DNA of 64,000 bases from Desulfomarina profundi (GTDB taxonomy: Bacteria; Desulfobacterota; Desulfobulbia; Desulfobulbales; Desulfocapsaceae). The notes below the pieces were generated by a model. The model made no database searches. It saw only the letters and a list, made by a program, of their open reading frames with translations, and was not told where the DNA came from. This document shows, one piece after another, positions 8,768-18,726 of the stretch (position 1 is the stretch's first letter; each line of letters opens with the position of its first letter). The stretch covers positions 744,001 to 808,000 of the forward strand of contig NZ_AP024086.1 of the NCBI RefSeq assembly GCF_019703855.1. Reading direction: 5' to 3'. A program made the position numbers and the translations under genes.

Positions 8768-9847
8768 ATGCTGTATCATTTTCTCTATCCATTGCACACG
8801 GTCTTTACCGGGTTCAATGTTTTTCGATATATTACCTTTCGTGCAATCGGCGGAGCGGTAACAGCTTTTTTGATTGTTCTTTTCCTGGGGCCTGTTTTCA
8901 TCAGGACAATGCAGCGGTTCCAGATCGGACAGGTCATCAGAGATGATGGACCGGAAACCCACCTGGCCAAAAAGGGTGTACCCACCATGGGAGGGGTTCT
9001 GATTCTCTTTGGAATTACCCTGGCCACTCTTTTATGGGCACGGCTGGACAATGTCCTTGTATGGCTCGGTCTCTTTATCATCCTGTTCTATGGCATGATT
9101 GGTTATATCGACGACTACCGGAAAGTAAAAAAACAGAATTCCAAGGGACTGAGTGCAAAGGGAAAACTGATTCTGCAGGTTATCGGTGGAGGAGTGGTCG
9201 GTCTGTTCATGTATTACCATCCGGGGTTTGATGGTCATTTGAGCCTGCCGTTCTTTAAAAATATTCATCCGGATCTTGGCTGGTTTTATGTGGTGTTTGC
9301 CATTGTGGTGATTGTTGGAGCCTCAAATGCTGTCAACCTGACTGATGGCCTGGATGGTCTGGCGGCCGGTCCAACCATCGTGACTGCGGCAGTTTACCTG
9401 GTTTTTTCCTACCTGGCCGGTCATGTTGTGCTGGCGGAATACCTTCGTCTGCCTTATGTGGCGGGCAGTGGGGAACTGGCGATTTTCTGCGGTGGGATTT
9501 TCGGTGGCTGCCTGGGGTTTCTCTGGTTCAATGCCTATCCCGCCCAGATGTTCATGGGTGACGTTGGCTCCCTGGCCCTGGGGGGTGCTCTCGGTTCCAT
9601 CGCCATTATTATCAAACAGGAGTTCCTGCTGGCAATTGTCGGAGGAATTTTCGTGATGGAGGCCCTCTCCGTCATCATGCAGGTTGGATACTTTAAGATG
9701 ACCAGGGGAAAACGGATTTTTCTCATGGCCCCGTTTCATCATCATTTTGAGAAAAAGGGCTGGCATGAGACAAAGGTGGTGGTCAGATTCTGGATTGTTT
9801 CCATTATTCTGGGTCTTTTTGCCATTGCTACCCTGAAACTCCGCTGA
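8768..9847 (+). CDS. mraY: Phospho-N-acetylmuramoyl-pentapeptide-transferase
   Basis: MraY transfers phospho-MurNAc-pentapeptide to undecaprenyl phosphate, making lipid I in the inner membrane. The 359-residue polytopic protein shows the family motifs: KKGVPTMGGVLIL, GYIDDYRKV (catalytic Asp pair), NAVNLTDGLDGLA, GFLWFNAYPAQMFMGDVGSLALG, and the C-terminal FLMAPFHHHFEKKGW with the histidine cluster. About ten hydrophobic segments alternate along the sequence. It follows the murE-murF fusion by 30 bases. Confidence 0.98.
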   Translation: MLYHFLYPLHTVFTGFNVFRYITFRAIGGAVTAFLIVLFLGPVFIRTMQRFQIGQVIRDDGPETHLAKKGVPTMGGVLILFGITLATLLWARLDNVLVWLGLFIILFYGMIGYIDDYRKVKKQNSKGLSAKGKLILQVIGGGVVGLFMYYHPGFDGHLSLPFFKNIHPDLGWFYVVFAIVVIVGASNAVNLTDGLDGLAAGPTIVTAAVYLVFSYLAGHVVLAEYLRLPYVAGSGELAIFCGGIFGGCLGFLWFNAYPAQMFMGDVGSLALGGALGSIAIIIKQEFLLAIVGGIFVMEALSVIMQVGYFKMTRGKRIFLMAPFHHHFEKKGWHETKVVVRFWIVSIILGLFAIATLKLR

Positions 9848-9881
9848 CACCGTGCCGGATGGATTGAAAGAGAAGAGAGCC

Positions 9882-11264
9882 ATGAGCGGGATTCTGAAAA
9901 TAAATGCCGGACAGAAAGTAGCCATAACAGGCCTCGGCATTTCTGGAAAAAGTGCTGTGAAATACTGCCTGAAAAAAGGTGCTGAAGTGTTTGTTTCAGA
10001 CATCAGGGAGCCGCAGAAGTTCCTGCTGGAAGAAGGGGATTTTTTACAGGAAAACAGGGTAGAGTGGGAAGCCGGCGGACACAGCTTTGATTTTCTTTCC
10101 AGAGCAGAAATTATCATTCCCAGTCCCGGAGTGGATCTTGCTGTACCTCTCTTTGAAAAACTCAGGACAAAAGGGTGCGTGATTGCAGGGGAGCTCGCCT
10201 TTGCAGGCTCTGTACAAAGGCCCGTGGTGGCTATCACCGGGACAAACGGCAAGACAACAGTGACCACACTTACCGGACAGCTCTTGCAGGAAGCGGGGAA
10301 AAAGGTATTCGTCGGTGGCAATATAGGGATTTCTCTTTTTGATTATCTTCTGGAACCGGAGGAGTATGACATTCTGGTACTCGAAGTGTCGAGTTTTCAA
10401 CTGGAGAGTGGTGGAGACTTCGCGCCTGATGTGGCAGTGCTTCTGAATGTCAGCCCGGATCACATGGACAGGCATGGCAGTTTTGAAAATTATCTTCGGG
10501 CAAAGATGAATATTTTTATCCACCAGGACAAGAGGGACACGGCTATTGTCAACGGTGACTGTCCAGATTGCATGAAAATTCCGGCGACCTGCGGTGCAAA
10601 CCAGGTTCTGTTTGGCAGGAAGGCAGAACATACCATAAGAATTTCCGGGAAAAACATAATTTTCCCATTTCATGGTGAAGAAGAACAGTATAGCCTGAAA
10701 AATTCTTCTCTCGGTGATGAAACAGGTCTGTATAACTGTTGTCCCGCCATTTTCGCCGCAAGAATTACCGGCAGCAGTCCGGCGCAGGTTCAGCGGGGTT
10801 TGGATACGTTTGCACCCCTTGAACATCGCATGGAACTGGTGGCAGAGGTGGATGGTATCAGGTTTTTTAATGACTCAAAGGCGACCAATACCGGAGCAGT
10901 TATTGCAGCACTGGAACAGATGGGAAAAAAATCAACGGTTCTCATTCTCGGTGGTCGTGACAAGGGAGATGATTACCGCCTCCTGACTGTTGCTGTAGCG
11001 GAAAAGGTCAAGGCCGTAGTTTTGATTGGAGAGGCGGCACCGCTTATTCGCGCGGCCCTGGGTGCAGAGGTTGTCAGCACGAAAGCTGCCTCCATGGAGG
11101 ATGCGGTGAACAAGGCACTGGAATACGCAGAGAGTGGAGACGTGATTCTTCTCTCTCCAGCCTGTGCCAGTTTTGATATGTTTGAAAGCTATGGGCAACG
11201 GGGAAGACTGTTTAAAAAAACGGTCCTCACCCTGGCCGGTATTTCTGAACAGGCACGGATATAA
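9882..11264 (+). CDS. murD: UDP-N-acetylmuramoyl-L-alanine:D-glutamate ligase
   Basis: MurD adds D-glutamate to UDP-MurNAc-L-alanine in the cytoplasm. Motifs in order: AITGLGISGKSAVKYCL, IIPSPGVDL, the ATP loop VAITGTNGKTTVTTL, EVSSFQLE, LLNVSPDHMDRH, PLEHRMELV, FFNDSKATNTGAV, ILGGRDKGDDY and LLSPACASFDMFESYGQRG. Start ATG 9882 follows the purine-rich AAAGAGAAGAGAG; a GTG at 9852 would add ten unsupported residues. The protein has about 460 residues. The next gene is murG; the ftsW gene that usually separates them is absent. Confidence 0.97.
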   Translation: MSGILKINAGQKVAITGLGISGKSAVKYCLKKGAEVFVSDIREPQKFLLEEGDFLQENRVEWEAGGHSFDFLSRAEIIIPSPGVDLAVPLFEKLRTKGCVIAGELAFAGSVQRPVVAITGTNGKTTVTTLTGQLLQEAGKKVFVGGNIGISLFDYLLEPEEYDILVLEVSSFQLESGGDFAPDVAVLLNVSPDHMDRHGSFENYLRAKMNIFIHQDKRDTAIVNGDCPDCMKIPATCGANQVLFGRKAEHTIRISGKNIIFPFHGEEEQYSLKNSSLGDETGLYNCCPAIFAARITGSSPAQVQRGLDTFAPLEHRMELVAEVDGIRFFNDSKATNTGAVIAALEQMGKKSTVLILGGRDKGDDYRLLTVAVAEKVKAVVLIGEAAPLIRAALGAEVVSTKAASMEDAVNKALEYAESGDVILLSPACASFDMFESYGQRGRLFKKTVLTLAGISEQARI

Positions 11265-11326
11265 CAGACAATGAAACAGTTCTCATATTGGAGACTTGCA
11301 TATCAGGAAGAGGGGAGGCGTGTCGG

Positions 11327-12445
11327 ATGAGGAAGAGCAGAAAACCGATACGATTACTGTTGACCGGTGGTGGTACCGGTGGACATCTCTTTCCGGCCAT
11401 TGCCACGGCCCAGGAATTTAAAAGACAACTGCCGGGTACTGAAGTTCTGTTTGTCGGTACCAGGAGGAAGATGGACAGCGGCAGCCTGGAAGCTTATGGT
11501 TTTACCAGCAGGTCCATCCTCAGTTACGGTGTGAAAGGGAAAAATATAGTTCAGCTGGTAAAGGCTCTGGCGGCCCTTCCTCTTTCCTATGTCCAGGCCG
11601 TAAGGATTCTGCGTGAATTTAAACCGGATATTGTGTTCGGAGTCGGTGGATATGTAACCGGGCCGGTTGTTGCAGCGGCAAAGAGTATCGGTATTCCCAC
11701 CATAATCCATGAACAGAATTCCGTTCCCGGCCTTGCCAACAGAAAGTTGGGAAAAATAGTGGACCGGATATGTCTTTCTCTGCCGGGAAGTGCTGAATAT
11801 TTTCCAAAAGATAAAACGGTACATACCGGGAACCCGGTGCGCAAAAAAATTCTCGATCTGTATAAAAAAAACAGTTCCGTCAAAGAGAACAGAAAAAAAC
11901 CAACAATGCTGGTCCTGGGTGGCAGCCAGGGGGCCAGTGGGGTAAACAGGCTGGTCATGGAGGCCTTTCTTGATCCAGAATATAGTCTGTCAACCAGGAT
12001 TCACCTCATTCACCAGACGGGTGAAAAGGATCTGAAAATGGTTATTGACGGTTACAGGGAGGCCGGGGTGAGGGTCAATGTCAAACCGTTTTTCACAAAG
12101 ATGGAGAAAGTGTATGAACGGGCCGATTTCCTGGTTTCCAGGGCCGGGGCAACAACCCTGTCGGAAATTGCGGTACTGGGAAAACCGGCTATTCTTATCC
12201 CTTACCCCTACGCAGCCGATGATCACCAGACCAGGAATGCGGAGTTTTATGTTCAAGGTGGCGGAGCGATGATGTTCCAGGAAAAGGAGCTGACTGGTCG
12301 ATTTCTTGCGGAACGTATTGTGGAACTGGTGGCGGATGAGAGAAAACTGGAAATAATGGGCCAGGCCATGAGAAAGATGTCCTGGCCGGATGCCCCGGAA
12401 AAGATAGTGGCCTGCTGTCTGGAACTGATAAGTGAGCAACAATAG
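11327..12445 (+). CDS. murG: UDP-GlcNAc:lipid I N-acetylglucosaminyltransferase
   Basis: MurG converts lipid I to lipid II at the cytoplasmic face of the membrane. It is a GT-B fold enzyme of about 372 residues with the donor/acceptor glycine-rich loop LTGGGTGGHLFPA, GVGGYVTGPV, IIHEQNSVPGLANR, LVLGGSQGA, and the UDP-GlcNAc binding SRAGATTLSEIAVLGKPAILIPYPYAADDHQ. Start ATG 11327 is preceded by AGGGGAGG. It lies 62 bases after murD and its product acts directly on the MraY product. Confidence 0.98.
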   Translation: MRKSRKPIRLLLTGGGTGGHLFPAIATAQEFKRQLPGTEVLFVGTRRKMDSGSLEAYGFTSRSILSYGVKGKNIVQLVKALAALPLSYVQAVRILREFKPDIVFGVGGYVTGPVVAAAKSIGIPTIIHEQNSVPGLANRKLGKIVDRICLSLPGSAEYFPKDKTVHTGNPVRKKILDLYKKNSSVKENRKKPTMLVLGGSQGASGVNRLVMEAFLDPEYSLSTRIHLIHQTGEKDLKMVIDGYREAGVRVNVKPFFTKMEKVYERADFLVSRAGATTLSEIAVLGKPAILIPYPYAADDHQTRNAEFYVQGGGAMMFQEKELTGRFLAERIVELVADERKLEIMGQAMRKMSWPDAPEKIVACCLELISEQQ

Positions 12446-12448
12446 ACT

Positions 12449-13822
12449 ATGCATCGGAAAACAAAACATATTCATTTTGTCGGTATCGGCGGTATCGGCA
12501 TGAGCGGCATCGCCGAACTGCTTCTGAACCTCGGTTACAGGGTCTCCGGGTCGGATCTGAACAGTTCAGCGATTACAGAAAAGCTGGAGAGCCTGGGGGG
12601 TGTGATTTACCAGGGGCACAGCAGCGAATGGATAAAAGGCGCCGATGTGGTTGTCACCTCTTCCGCAATTTCGCATGATAATCCGGAAGTTACCAGGGCT
12701 CGGGAAACACATGTCCCTGTCATCCAGCGGGCGGAAATGCTGGCGGAACTGATGCGTCTGCAGAAATACGGTATTGCCATAGCCGGCAGTCACGGTAAGA
12801 CGTCTACCACCGCCATGGTCAGCTGGATGCTGGCCAATGCAGGGCTTGATCCGACGGTTGTTATCGGTGGAAAGGTTGACGCGCTCGGAGGAAATGCCAA
12901 ACTGGGCCAGGGGGATTTCCTGGTGGCGGAAGCCGATGAAAGTGACGGTTCCTTTCTGAAACTTTCGCCGGTACTGGAGGTGGTCACAAATATAGACCTG
13001 GAGCACCTGGACTACTATCGGGATATTGATCACATCAAGGAAACTTTCCTGGACTTTATCGACAAGGTACCGTTTTACGGGGCGGTCATAGTCTGTCTTG
13101 ATGATGAGAATGTGGCAGATATTCTGCCGAAAATCAGTAAAAGGGTTATCACTTACGGTATGACCCCCCAGGCAGATGTCTATGGAGATAACCTGTCTTA
13201 CCGGGATGGCAGGGTGCATTTTGATGTCAGGTACGACGGTGGGAAACTGGGGGAATTGTCCATTGCCCCACCGGGAAATCACAATGTGTACAACAGCCTT
13301 GCCGCGGTGTGCGTGGGTCTTGAACTGCAGATGGATTTCACGGAAATTCAGGCGGGGCTGGAAAGTTTTGCCGGGGTACAGCGGCGAATGCAGAAAAAGG
13401 GGGAGATCGCGGGAATTACCGTGGTTGATGATTATGGTCATCATCCCACCGAGATACGGGCAACCCTGTCGGCAATCAAGCAGGCGTGGCCAGACAAAAG
13501 GCTTGTGGTGCTTTTTCAGCCCCACAGGTACACGAGGACCAGGGCCCTGTTTAAAGAATTTCAGACCTGCTTCCATCTGGCGGATCTCCTGGTTATGACG
13601 GAAATATACGCGGCCAGTGAAAAACCTCTTGAGGGGATTTCGGGAGAAAAACTGCTTGAGGCCACGAGAAAACATGGCCAGAAACATGTGCTGTATATAA
13701 AGGATGTCGGCACCATGGCTCAAGAGTTGATCCCCCATCTGCAGAAAGGTGACTTGGTATTGACCCTTGGGGCGGGCAATATAGTGAATGTCGGGGAGGA
13801 ACTGCTTACAGCCCTTGGCTGA
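12449..13822 (+). CDS. murC: UDP-N-acetylmuramate:L-alanine ligase
   Basis: MurC performs the first amino-acid addition to UDP-MurNAc. The 457-residue protein shows [17 protein letters not shown], the ATP loop [69 protein letters not shown] and [13 protein letters not shown], all expected of the family. A run of six G within the gene (12595-12600) is intact here, unlike other runs in the window. The start is three bases after the murG stop. Confidence 0.98.
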   Translation: MHRKTKHIHFVGIGGIGMSGIAELLLNLGYRVSGSDLNSSAITEKLESLGGVIYQGHSSEWIKGADVVVTSSAISHDNPEVTRARETHVPVIQRAEMLAELMRLQKYGIAIAGSHGKTSTTAMVSWMLANAGLDPTVVIGGKVDALGGNAKLGQGDFLVAEADESDGSFLKLSPVLEVVTNIDLEHLDYYRDIDHIKETFLDFIDKVPFYGAVIVCLDDENVADILPKISKRVITYGMTPQADVYGDNLSYRDGRVHFDVRYDGGKLGELSIAPPGNHNVYNSLAAVCVGLELQMDFTEIQAGLESFAGVQRRMQKKGEIAGITVVDDYGHHPTEIRATLSAIKQAWPDKRLVVLFQPHRYTRTRALFKEFQTCFHLADLLVMTEIYAASEKPLEGISGEKLLEATRKHGQKHVLYIKDVGTMAQELIPHLQKGDLVLTLGAGNIVNVGEELLTALG

Positions 13823-13884
13823 TTTCTGATGTGTACTCTGATGGATTGACCTTGGGTGAAGTGAGAACTATGTGGGAGGAGACC

Positions 13885-14807
13885 ATGAACAGTTTCCAGA
13901 AAAAGACACTTGTCGCTCTTGTTTCACACCCGGTGAAGTGGGAGTGCATGATGAGTATCTACACATCCTTTTCCATTGGAGGTCCGGCGGAAGCAATTGT
14001 TACGGTTGATCGCGCGGATGAACTTGTTCCTCTGCTGAAATTTCTGAAAAAAGAGGAGATCATATGGCGTGTTATCGGCCGCGGTACAAATCTTCTGGTG
14101 GCTGACCGGGGATTCCCCGGTGTGATTATCCTCCTTGGCAGGGAGTTTCAGTCCATCTCAGGCTGTATTGACAGGGAAGAGAACATGGTTCTTGTCAGGG
14201 CGGGGGCCGGTTGCAGTCTTGGCAGGTTTTCGCTGAACTGTATGGAAAAGGGGCTGGCGGGAATTGAGTTCGCAGGGGGATCCCGGGCAGTGTCGGCGGT
14301 GCGGTTATCATGAACGCCGGTGCTTGGGGTGAGGACATCAGTTCCATTGTCCAAAGCATATCCCTGACTTCGGCTGAAGGCGAGAAAACATTGGAACGCG
14401 ACGATCTCCATTTTGAATACCGCTGCTGGAAAGAGTACAGCGATATTTCCGGCGGCTCCGTTATCAGTGAGGTCACGTTTCTGCTGAGACGCGAGGACCC
14501 GGAAAAAATTCGCACCCGCTGCCGTCTGCTGCAGGAAAAGCGACGGAAAATCCAGCCGAACAGCTTTGCCAATGCCGGATCCTTCTTTAAAAATCCGGAA
14601 AATGACAGTGCCGGCAGACTGATAGAGGCCAGTGGTTTCAAGGGAGTACGGGTAGGTGATGCCATGGTGTCGGAAAAACATGCTAATTTTCTCGTAAATT
14701 GCGGGAAAGCCACAGCTGGAGATGTTCTGAATCTGATGAACAGGATCCAGAAAAAGGTCAAAGAGGACAGCGGGATTGAGTTGCAGCCGGAGGTTCATTT
14801 TATCTGA
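13885..14807 (+). CDS. murB: UDP-N-acetylenolpyruvoylglucosamine reductase; apparent single-G frameshift
   Basis: MurB is the FAD-dependent enzyme that reduces UDP-GlcNAc-enolpyruvate to UDP-MurNAc with NADPH. Visible motifs: YTSFSIGGPAEAIV, VIGRGTNLLVADRGFPGVII, GIEFA, then after the shift IPGSVGGAVIMNAGAWG, FEYRCWKEYSD, RKIQPNSFANAGSFFKNPE (catalytic Ser and FAD contacts), AGRLIEASGFKG and HANFLVN. The frame breaks at GGGGG 14275-14279; one more G gives AGGIPGSVGGAV, the conserved text. Length is 307 residues when repaired. Start ATG 13885 follows GGGAGGAGA; upstream in-frame starts at 13831 and 13870 are less well placed. Confidence 0.93.
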
Positions 14808-14861
14808 ACCTCAACCCTGCACTTCAGCAATAAAGTCGAATTTGAACCAGGGGGAAAAGCG

Positions 14862-15875
14862 GTGTTCGCTTTTATAAAAAGAAAATACCTGTCCGCAGTG
14901 AAGAGAAAGAAAGCCGGGGGAACAGTGCGGACTGATGAGCTTCGTATTAAAGGCGTCCCCGGAAGAAGCGGCGAAATCCCGAACCGAAAGGGAACCATAC
15001 GATCATGGATGAACAAAAGGGCTGTTAAACGGAAAAAGACAACTGCTTACGGTGCGGTAACCAATGCCGGAAAACCGCGACGAAAAAAAAGCAGGTATGT
15101 GGTTGTCCTGGCAGTTATTCCTCTCCTGGTTGCCGCCGGCTGGTTCGGCAGTGGTTTTTTAGTGGACTGTCTTTCGGAAATCTCTTTTTTTCAGGTGGAA
15201 AAACTTGTTTTTTCCGGAAACAGTGTCGTTACCGATAATCAGCTTCGTGAGCTCTCCGGGATAATTGTTCACCGGACAAGCCTGTTGGGACTGGACGGGG
15301 ACAGGGTAAAAAAACGGCTGTTGGAAAATCCCCATATTGCCTCTGTCAGTCTGAAGAAAAAATGGCCGGATTCCCTGGAAATAACAGTCAGGGAACATGA
15401 ACCTGTCGCCATCCTGCAGAGAAGCGTGTCCGGTTCTGACAGGCTTGTCTATATAGATAAGAAAGGGGTACCTTTTCTTGATGTACCTGTGGGCGGAGAT
15501 GTTGATTATCCTGTTATTACCGGTGTGGAGGAAATAGATGATGCAGGAAAGCGGCAGAGCGCTTTTGAAAACATCTTGACTCTGCTGAAGTTTGTCAGGA
15601 AAAATGATCCGCATCTGCCTGTTCATTCAGTTTCCGAAGTTCATGTTGACAGGAACGGGGAAATGGTGGTTTACCTGGTGGAATATCCGTTTCCAATTTA
15701 CTTTGGAAATGGTAACACTAGGGACACTGAAAAGAAATATTCTAACCTGGTCAGGTGTCTCAAGTATCTGTACAGTAACCGGAACAGGGATGAACGCGTC
15801 GCCGGAATTGAATATATCCGGATGGACTATTTAAAAGACAAGGTACTCGTTTCGAGAGCCAATCAGGTTAACTGA
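14862..15875 (+). CDS. ftsQ: Cell division protein FtsQ
   Basis: A bitopic membrane protein of 337 residues. A long, very basic cytoplasmic N-terminus (residues 1-79, many K and R) is followed by one membrane helix (YVVVLAVIPLLVAAGWFGSGF) and a periplasmic POTRA domain beginning ISFFQVEKLVFSGNSVV, then the FtsQ beta domain with KWPDSLEITVREHEPVAIL. FtsQ links early and late division proteins through FtsL and FtsB. Start GTG 14862 follows GGGGGAAAAG. The N-terminal basic region is longer than in E. coli FtsQ. Confidence 0.92.
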   Translation: MFAFIKRKYLSAVKRKKAGGTVRTDELRIKGVPGRSGEIPNRKGTIRSWMNKRAVKRKKTTAYGAVTNAGKPRRKKSRYVVVLAVIPLLVAAGWFGSGFLVDCLSEISFFQVEKLVFSGNSVVTDNQLRELSGIIVHRTSLLGLDGDRVKKRLLENPHIASVSLKKKWPDSLEITVREHEPVAILQRSVSGSDRLVYIDKKGVPFLDVPVGGDVDYPVITGVEEIDDAGKRQSAFENILTLLKFVRKNDPHLPVHSVSEVHVDRNGEMVVYLVEYPFPIYFGNGNTRDTEKKYSNLVRCLKYLYSNRNRDERVAGIEYIRMDYLKDKVLVSRANQVN

Positions 15876-15877
15876 GA

Positions 15878-17164
15878 ATGAAAGGGAAGAACAGGGAAAT
15901 AATACAAGCTGAAGAAGACGTTTCCCAGGAGGAATACGCTGATGATGTCAGTCGGGAACCTGGAGAACTGGTGGTCGGGCTCGATATCGGTACGACTAAG
16001 GTTTGCTGTGTCGTCGGCGAGGTCTTTGATGGAAACATTGAAATAATCGGGGTTGGTACGGCACCGTCGGTGGGATTGAAAAAGGGTGTTGTTGTCAATA
16101 TAGAAAGTACCGTGCGGTCAATCCAGCAGGCTGTGGCCCTGGCTGAGGAGGACGCTCAGTGTGATCTGCGTTCCGTCTATGTCTACGTGGGCATTGCCGG
16201 AAATCATATCAAGGGGTTCAACAGTCCCGGTATTCTAGCCATCAATGACAGGGAAATTCAACAATCTGATATAGATGAGGTCATTGTTGCTGCCAGAACC
16301 GTGAAGATTTCCGAGAACCAGAGGGTAATCCATGTCATGCCCCAGGAGTTCATGGTGGATGATCATACCGGTATCCAGAATCCGGTGGGGATGACCGGAG
16401 TGAGACTGGTAACCAATGTTCATATTGTCACGGCAGATCTTGGCGCGGTGCATAATCTTGTAACCTGCTGCAACAAGGCAGGGCTTGATGTGGCGGAACT
16501 GGTGCTGGAATCCATTGCCTCTGCAAATGCCGTGTTGAGCATGGATGAAATGGAACTGGGAGTGGCTCTCATTGATATTGGTGGGGGAACAACGGATCTG
16601 GCCGTATTCTGTGACGGCACAATCCGGCACACCTTCGAGATTGGCCTGGGTGGACATAATCTCACTAATGATATTTCTGTTGGTCTGCGGACTCCACTGC
16701 AGGAAGCTGAGAGGCTGAAAGAGGATTTCGGTGGGGCAATATCCTCTATTATAAAACCGAACCTGGTGGTGGATGTGCCCACGGTCGGGGACAGGGAGCC
16801 GAGAAAGGTGACCCAGAAAGTTCTGGTGGATATTCTTGAGGCCCGCATTGTTGAAATCCTGGAAATGATGAACTCGGAACTGATTGCGTCCGGTCAGAAA
16901 AACAAGATCAACGGTGGAGTGGTCATTACGGGTGGTACGGCTCTGCTTGCAAACCTCGTGGAACTTGCAGAACAGATTTTTGATCTGCCGGTGAGAATAG
17001 GATATCCCACCGGCATAACAGGACGGATTGATGAACTGTACAGTCCACGTTGTACTACAGGAGTTGGTCTTGTCATGTATGGAAGGGACCTGAACCGGGA
17101 CGGTAAACGTGAGAATCGGACCATGGTTGGTAAGGTCAAGGGCTGGCTGAAAAAAATTATGTAA
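15878..17164 (+). CDS. ftsA: Cell division protein FtsA
   Basis: FtsA is the actin-like ATPase that tethers FtsZ to the membrane. In the 428-residue protein the phosphate-1 loop is LVVGLDIGTTKVCCVVGE, the phosphate-2 loop is VALIDIGGGTTDLAVF, and the adenosine motif is NGGVVITGGTALLANLVELA; the SHS2 (1C) insert includes VIHVMPQEFMVDD. The last residues (GKVKGWLKKIM) form the expected amphipathic membrane-targeting helix. The gene begins two bases after ftsQ. Confidence 0.98.
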   Translation: MKGKNREIIQAEEDVSQEEYADDVSREPGELVVGLDIGTTKVCCVVGEVFDGNIEIIGVGTAPSVGLKKGVVVNIESTVRSIQQAVALAEEDAQCDLRSVYVYVGIAGNHIKGFNSPGILAINDREIQQSDIDEVIVAARTVKISENQRVIHVMPQEFMVDDHTGIQNPVGMTGVRLVTNVHIVTADLGAVHNLVTCCNKAGLDVAELVLESIASANAVLSMDEMELGVALIDIGGGTTDLAVFCDGTIRHTFEIGLGGHNLTNDISVGLRTPLQEAERLKEDFGGAISSIIKPNLVVDVPTVGDREPRKVTQKVLVDILEARIVEILEMMNSELIASGQKNKINGGVVITGGTALLANLVELAEQIFDLPVRIGYPTGITGRIDELYSPRCTTGVGLVMYGRDLNRDGKRENRTMVGKVKGWLKKIM

Positions 17165-17165
17165 A

Positions 17166-17246
17166 TGCAGGATTTAGGTTTCAGGAGAGTTCAGCAGATG
17201 CTATATTGTTTTGTTAAGAAATAATCAGTAATACATAAATCCTGCA
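17166..17246. repeat. Inverted repeat in the ftsA-ftsZ gap
   Basis: TGCAGGATTTA at 17166-17176 is repeated as its exact reverse complement at 17236-17246, with 59 bases between. It begins just after the ftsA stop and lies in the leader of ftsZ. There is no T-run after the second arm, so it does not look like a standard terminator; an RNA structure or protein site that sets ftsZ level is possible. Confidence 0.5.
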
Positions 17247-17363
17247 GTTGGCAGTTTTGGAGTCTACGCTGCCTGCCGGAGATGCGAACCATCACGGGCG
17301 CAGAGGCTGGATTGAGGTAATAAATTTGTCAGAAGCATGGAAAGTAACAGTCAGGGGGTAGAT

Positions 17364-18584
17364 ATGGGGTTCAGGATGGCTGAATCAGAAGGTGTTGCGG
17401 TAGTGAAAGTTATTGGTGTAGGTGGGGGTGGAGGTAATGCCATCAATACCATGGTTACCAATAGGCTGCAGGGAGTTGAGTTTATCGCGGCCAACACCGA
17501 CAAGCAGGCTTTGAACCAGTCGAAAGCTGATATCTGTCTTCAGATAGGGCCGGGTATAACCAAGGGACTTGGCGCAGGTGCCGATCCGGAAACCGGGGGC
17601 CTTGCGGCCCTGGAGTCTCTGGAGGAAATCAAGGATGCGCTGAAAGGAAGTGACATGGTTTTTGTCACCGCCGGACTCGGCGGAGGAACGGGTACCGGTG
17701 GTGCACCGGTTGTGGCCAAGGCCAGTAAGGAACTTGGTGCCCTGACTGTGGCGGTTGTCACCAGGCCATTTAGTTTCGAAGGAAAGCTTCGTGCCAGAAA
17801 TGCCGAAGAAGGATGGCAGGAGCTGCAGAAATATGCGGACACCATTATCACCGTGCCCAATGACAGGTTACTCTCCATCATGAAGAAAAACAGCAAGCTG
17901 GCGGAGATGCTGTCCATGGCGGATACCGTTCTTCTGGAGGCTGTCAAGGGAATCACAGATCTTATCAACGTGCCTGGTCTTATTAACGCTGATTTTGCTG
18001 ATCTGCGCACGGTCATGCGGGAAGTTGGTCCCGCAGTTATGGGTTCGGGTCGGGCATCAGGAGAGAACCGGGCCATTGAAGCTGCAACGAGAGCCATTGA
18101 CAACCAGCTTCTTGAAGATTTTGGCATTGAAGGGGCCCGGGGCCTCCTTATTAATATTTCCGCCTCAGAGGAAAGCTTTGCCATGTCTGAATTCATGGAG
18201 GCTTCAGCCCTTATCCAGGAGAAGGTTGACGATGACGCCCGGGTGGTTATCGGTGCGCTCTACGACGATGCCCTGGGTGATGAACTGCATGTAACCGTCA
18301 TCGCCACCGGAGTTGGGGATGTCCTCGGCAGTAAAAAGACCATTAATCCTGTGGAGGATCATATTAAAAAAAAGGATGTCCATAAGGAGCCAAAAAAAAT
18401 AACCAAAGGGGCTCCAGCGACTCCTAATATTCATCCCAGGGTAACTCCTCTTCCCGGTTCAAATTTTGACATGTTTGACAATATCGGATCCTCCGGCAGC
18501 GGAGAAGGGAGAAAGGGGGACTCCAGGGTCATGGACGAGGATAATCTGGAAATTCCCGCGTATCTGCGTAGAAATGCCAATTAA
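17364..18584 (+). CDS. ftsZ: Cell division protein FtsZ
   Basis: FtsZ is the tubulin-like GTPase that forms the Z ring. Motifs: VVKVIGVGGGGGNAINTM, FIAANTDKQAL, the GTP signature GLGGGTGTGGAPVVA (residues about 96-110), RPFSFEGKLR, NDRLL, and DFADLRTVM (T7 loop). After a linker the C-terminus reads DEDNLEIPAYLRRN, the conserved peptide that binds FtsA. Start ATG 17364 sits five bases after AGGGGG; an in-frame ATG at 17337 has no close ribosome-binding site. About 406 residues. Confidence 0.98.
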   Translation: MGFRMAESEGVAVVKVIGVGGGGGNAINTMVTNRLQGVEFIAANTDKQALNQSKADICLQIGPGITKGLGAGADPETGGLAALESLEEIKDALKGSDMVFVTAGLGGGTGTGGAPVVAKASKELGALTVAVVTRPFSFEGKLRARNAEEGWQELQKYADTIITVPNDRLLSIMKKNSKLAEMLSMADTVLLEAVKGITDLINVPGLINADFADLRTVMREVGPAVMGSGRASGENRAIEAATRAIDNQLLEDFGIEGARGLLINISASEESFAMSEFMEASALIQEKVDDDARVVIGALYDDALGDELHVTVIATGVGDVLGSKKTINPVEDHIKKKDVHKEPKKITKGAPATPNIHPRVTPLPGSNFDMFDNIGSSGSGEGRKGDSRVMDEDNLEIPAYLRRNAN

Positions 18585-18726
18585 AGCATTTTTCATGAAC
18601 ATTCAACCTGTGAGTGATCTGGGAGGCTGCAGATTCGGGCAGGTGTGACTGGCCGCTGGTAAGTGGAGCGTAGCGGAAACTCCGATAGCTCCTCTATGCG
18701 AACAGTCGCGACCGTACGAATATGTA

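Noticed and set aside
13831-14807. murB and the other eight split genes as true pseudogenes
   Set aside because: All nine are repaired by one added G in a G run and are otherwise uninterrupted; losing several essential wall genes at once is implausible.
18585-18726. Structured RNA or small gene before the radical SAM gene
   Set aside because: Only weak, short complementary stretches are present and no frame or known RNA pattern could be supported.
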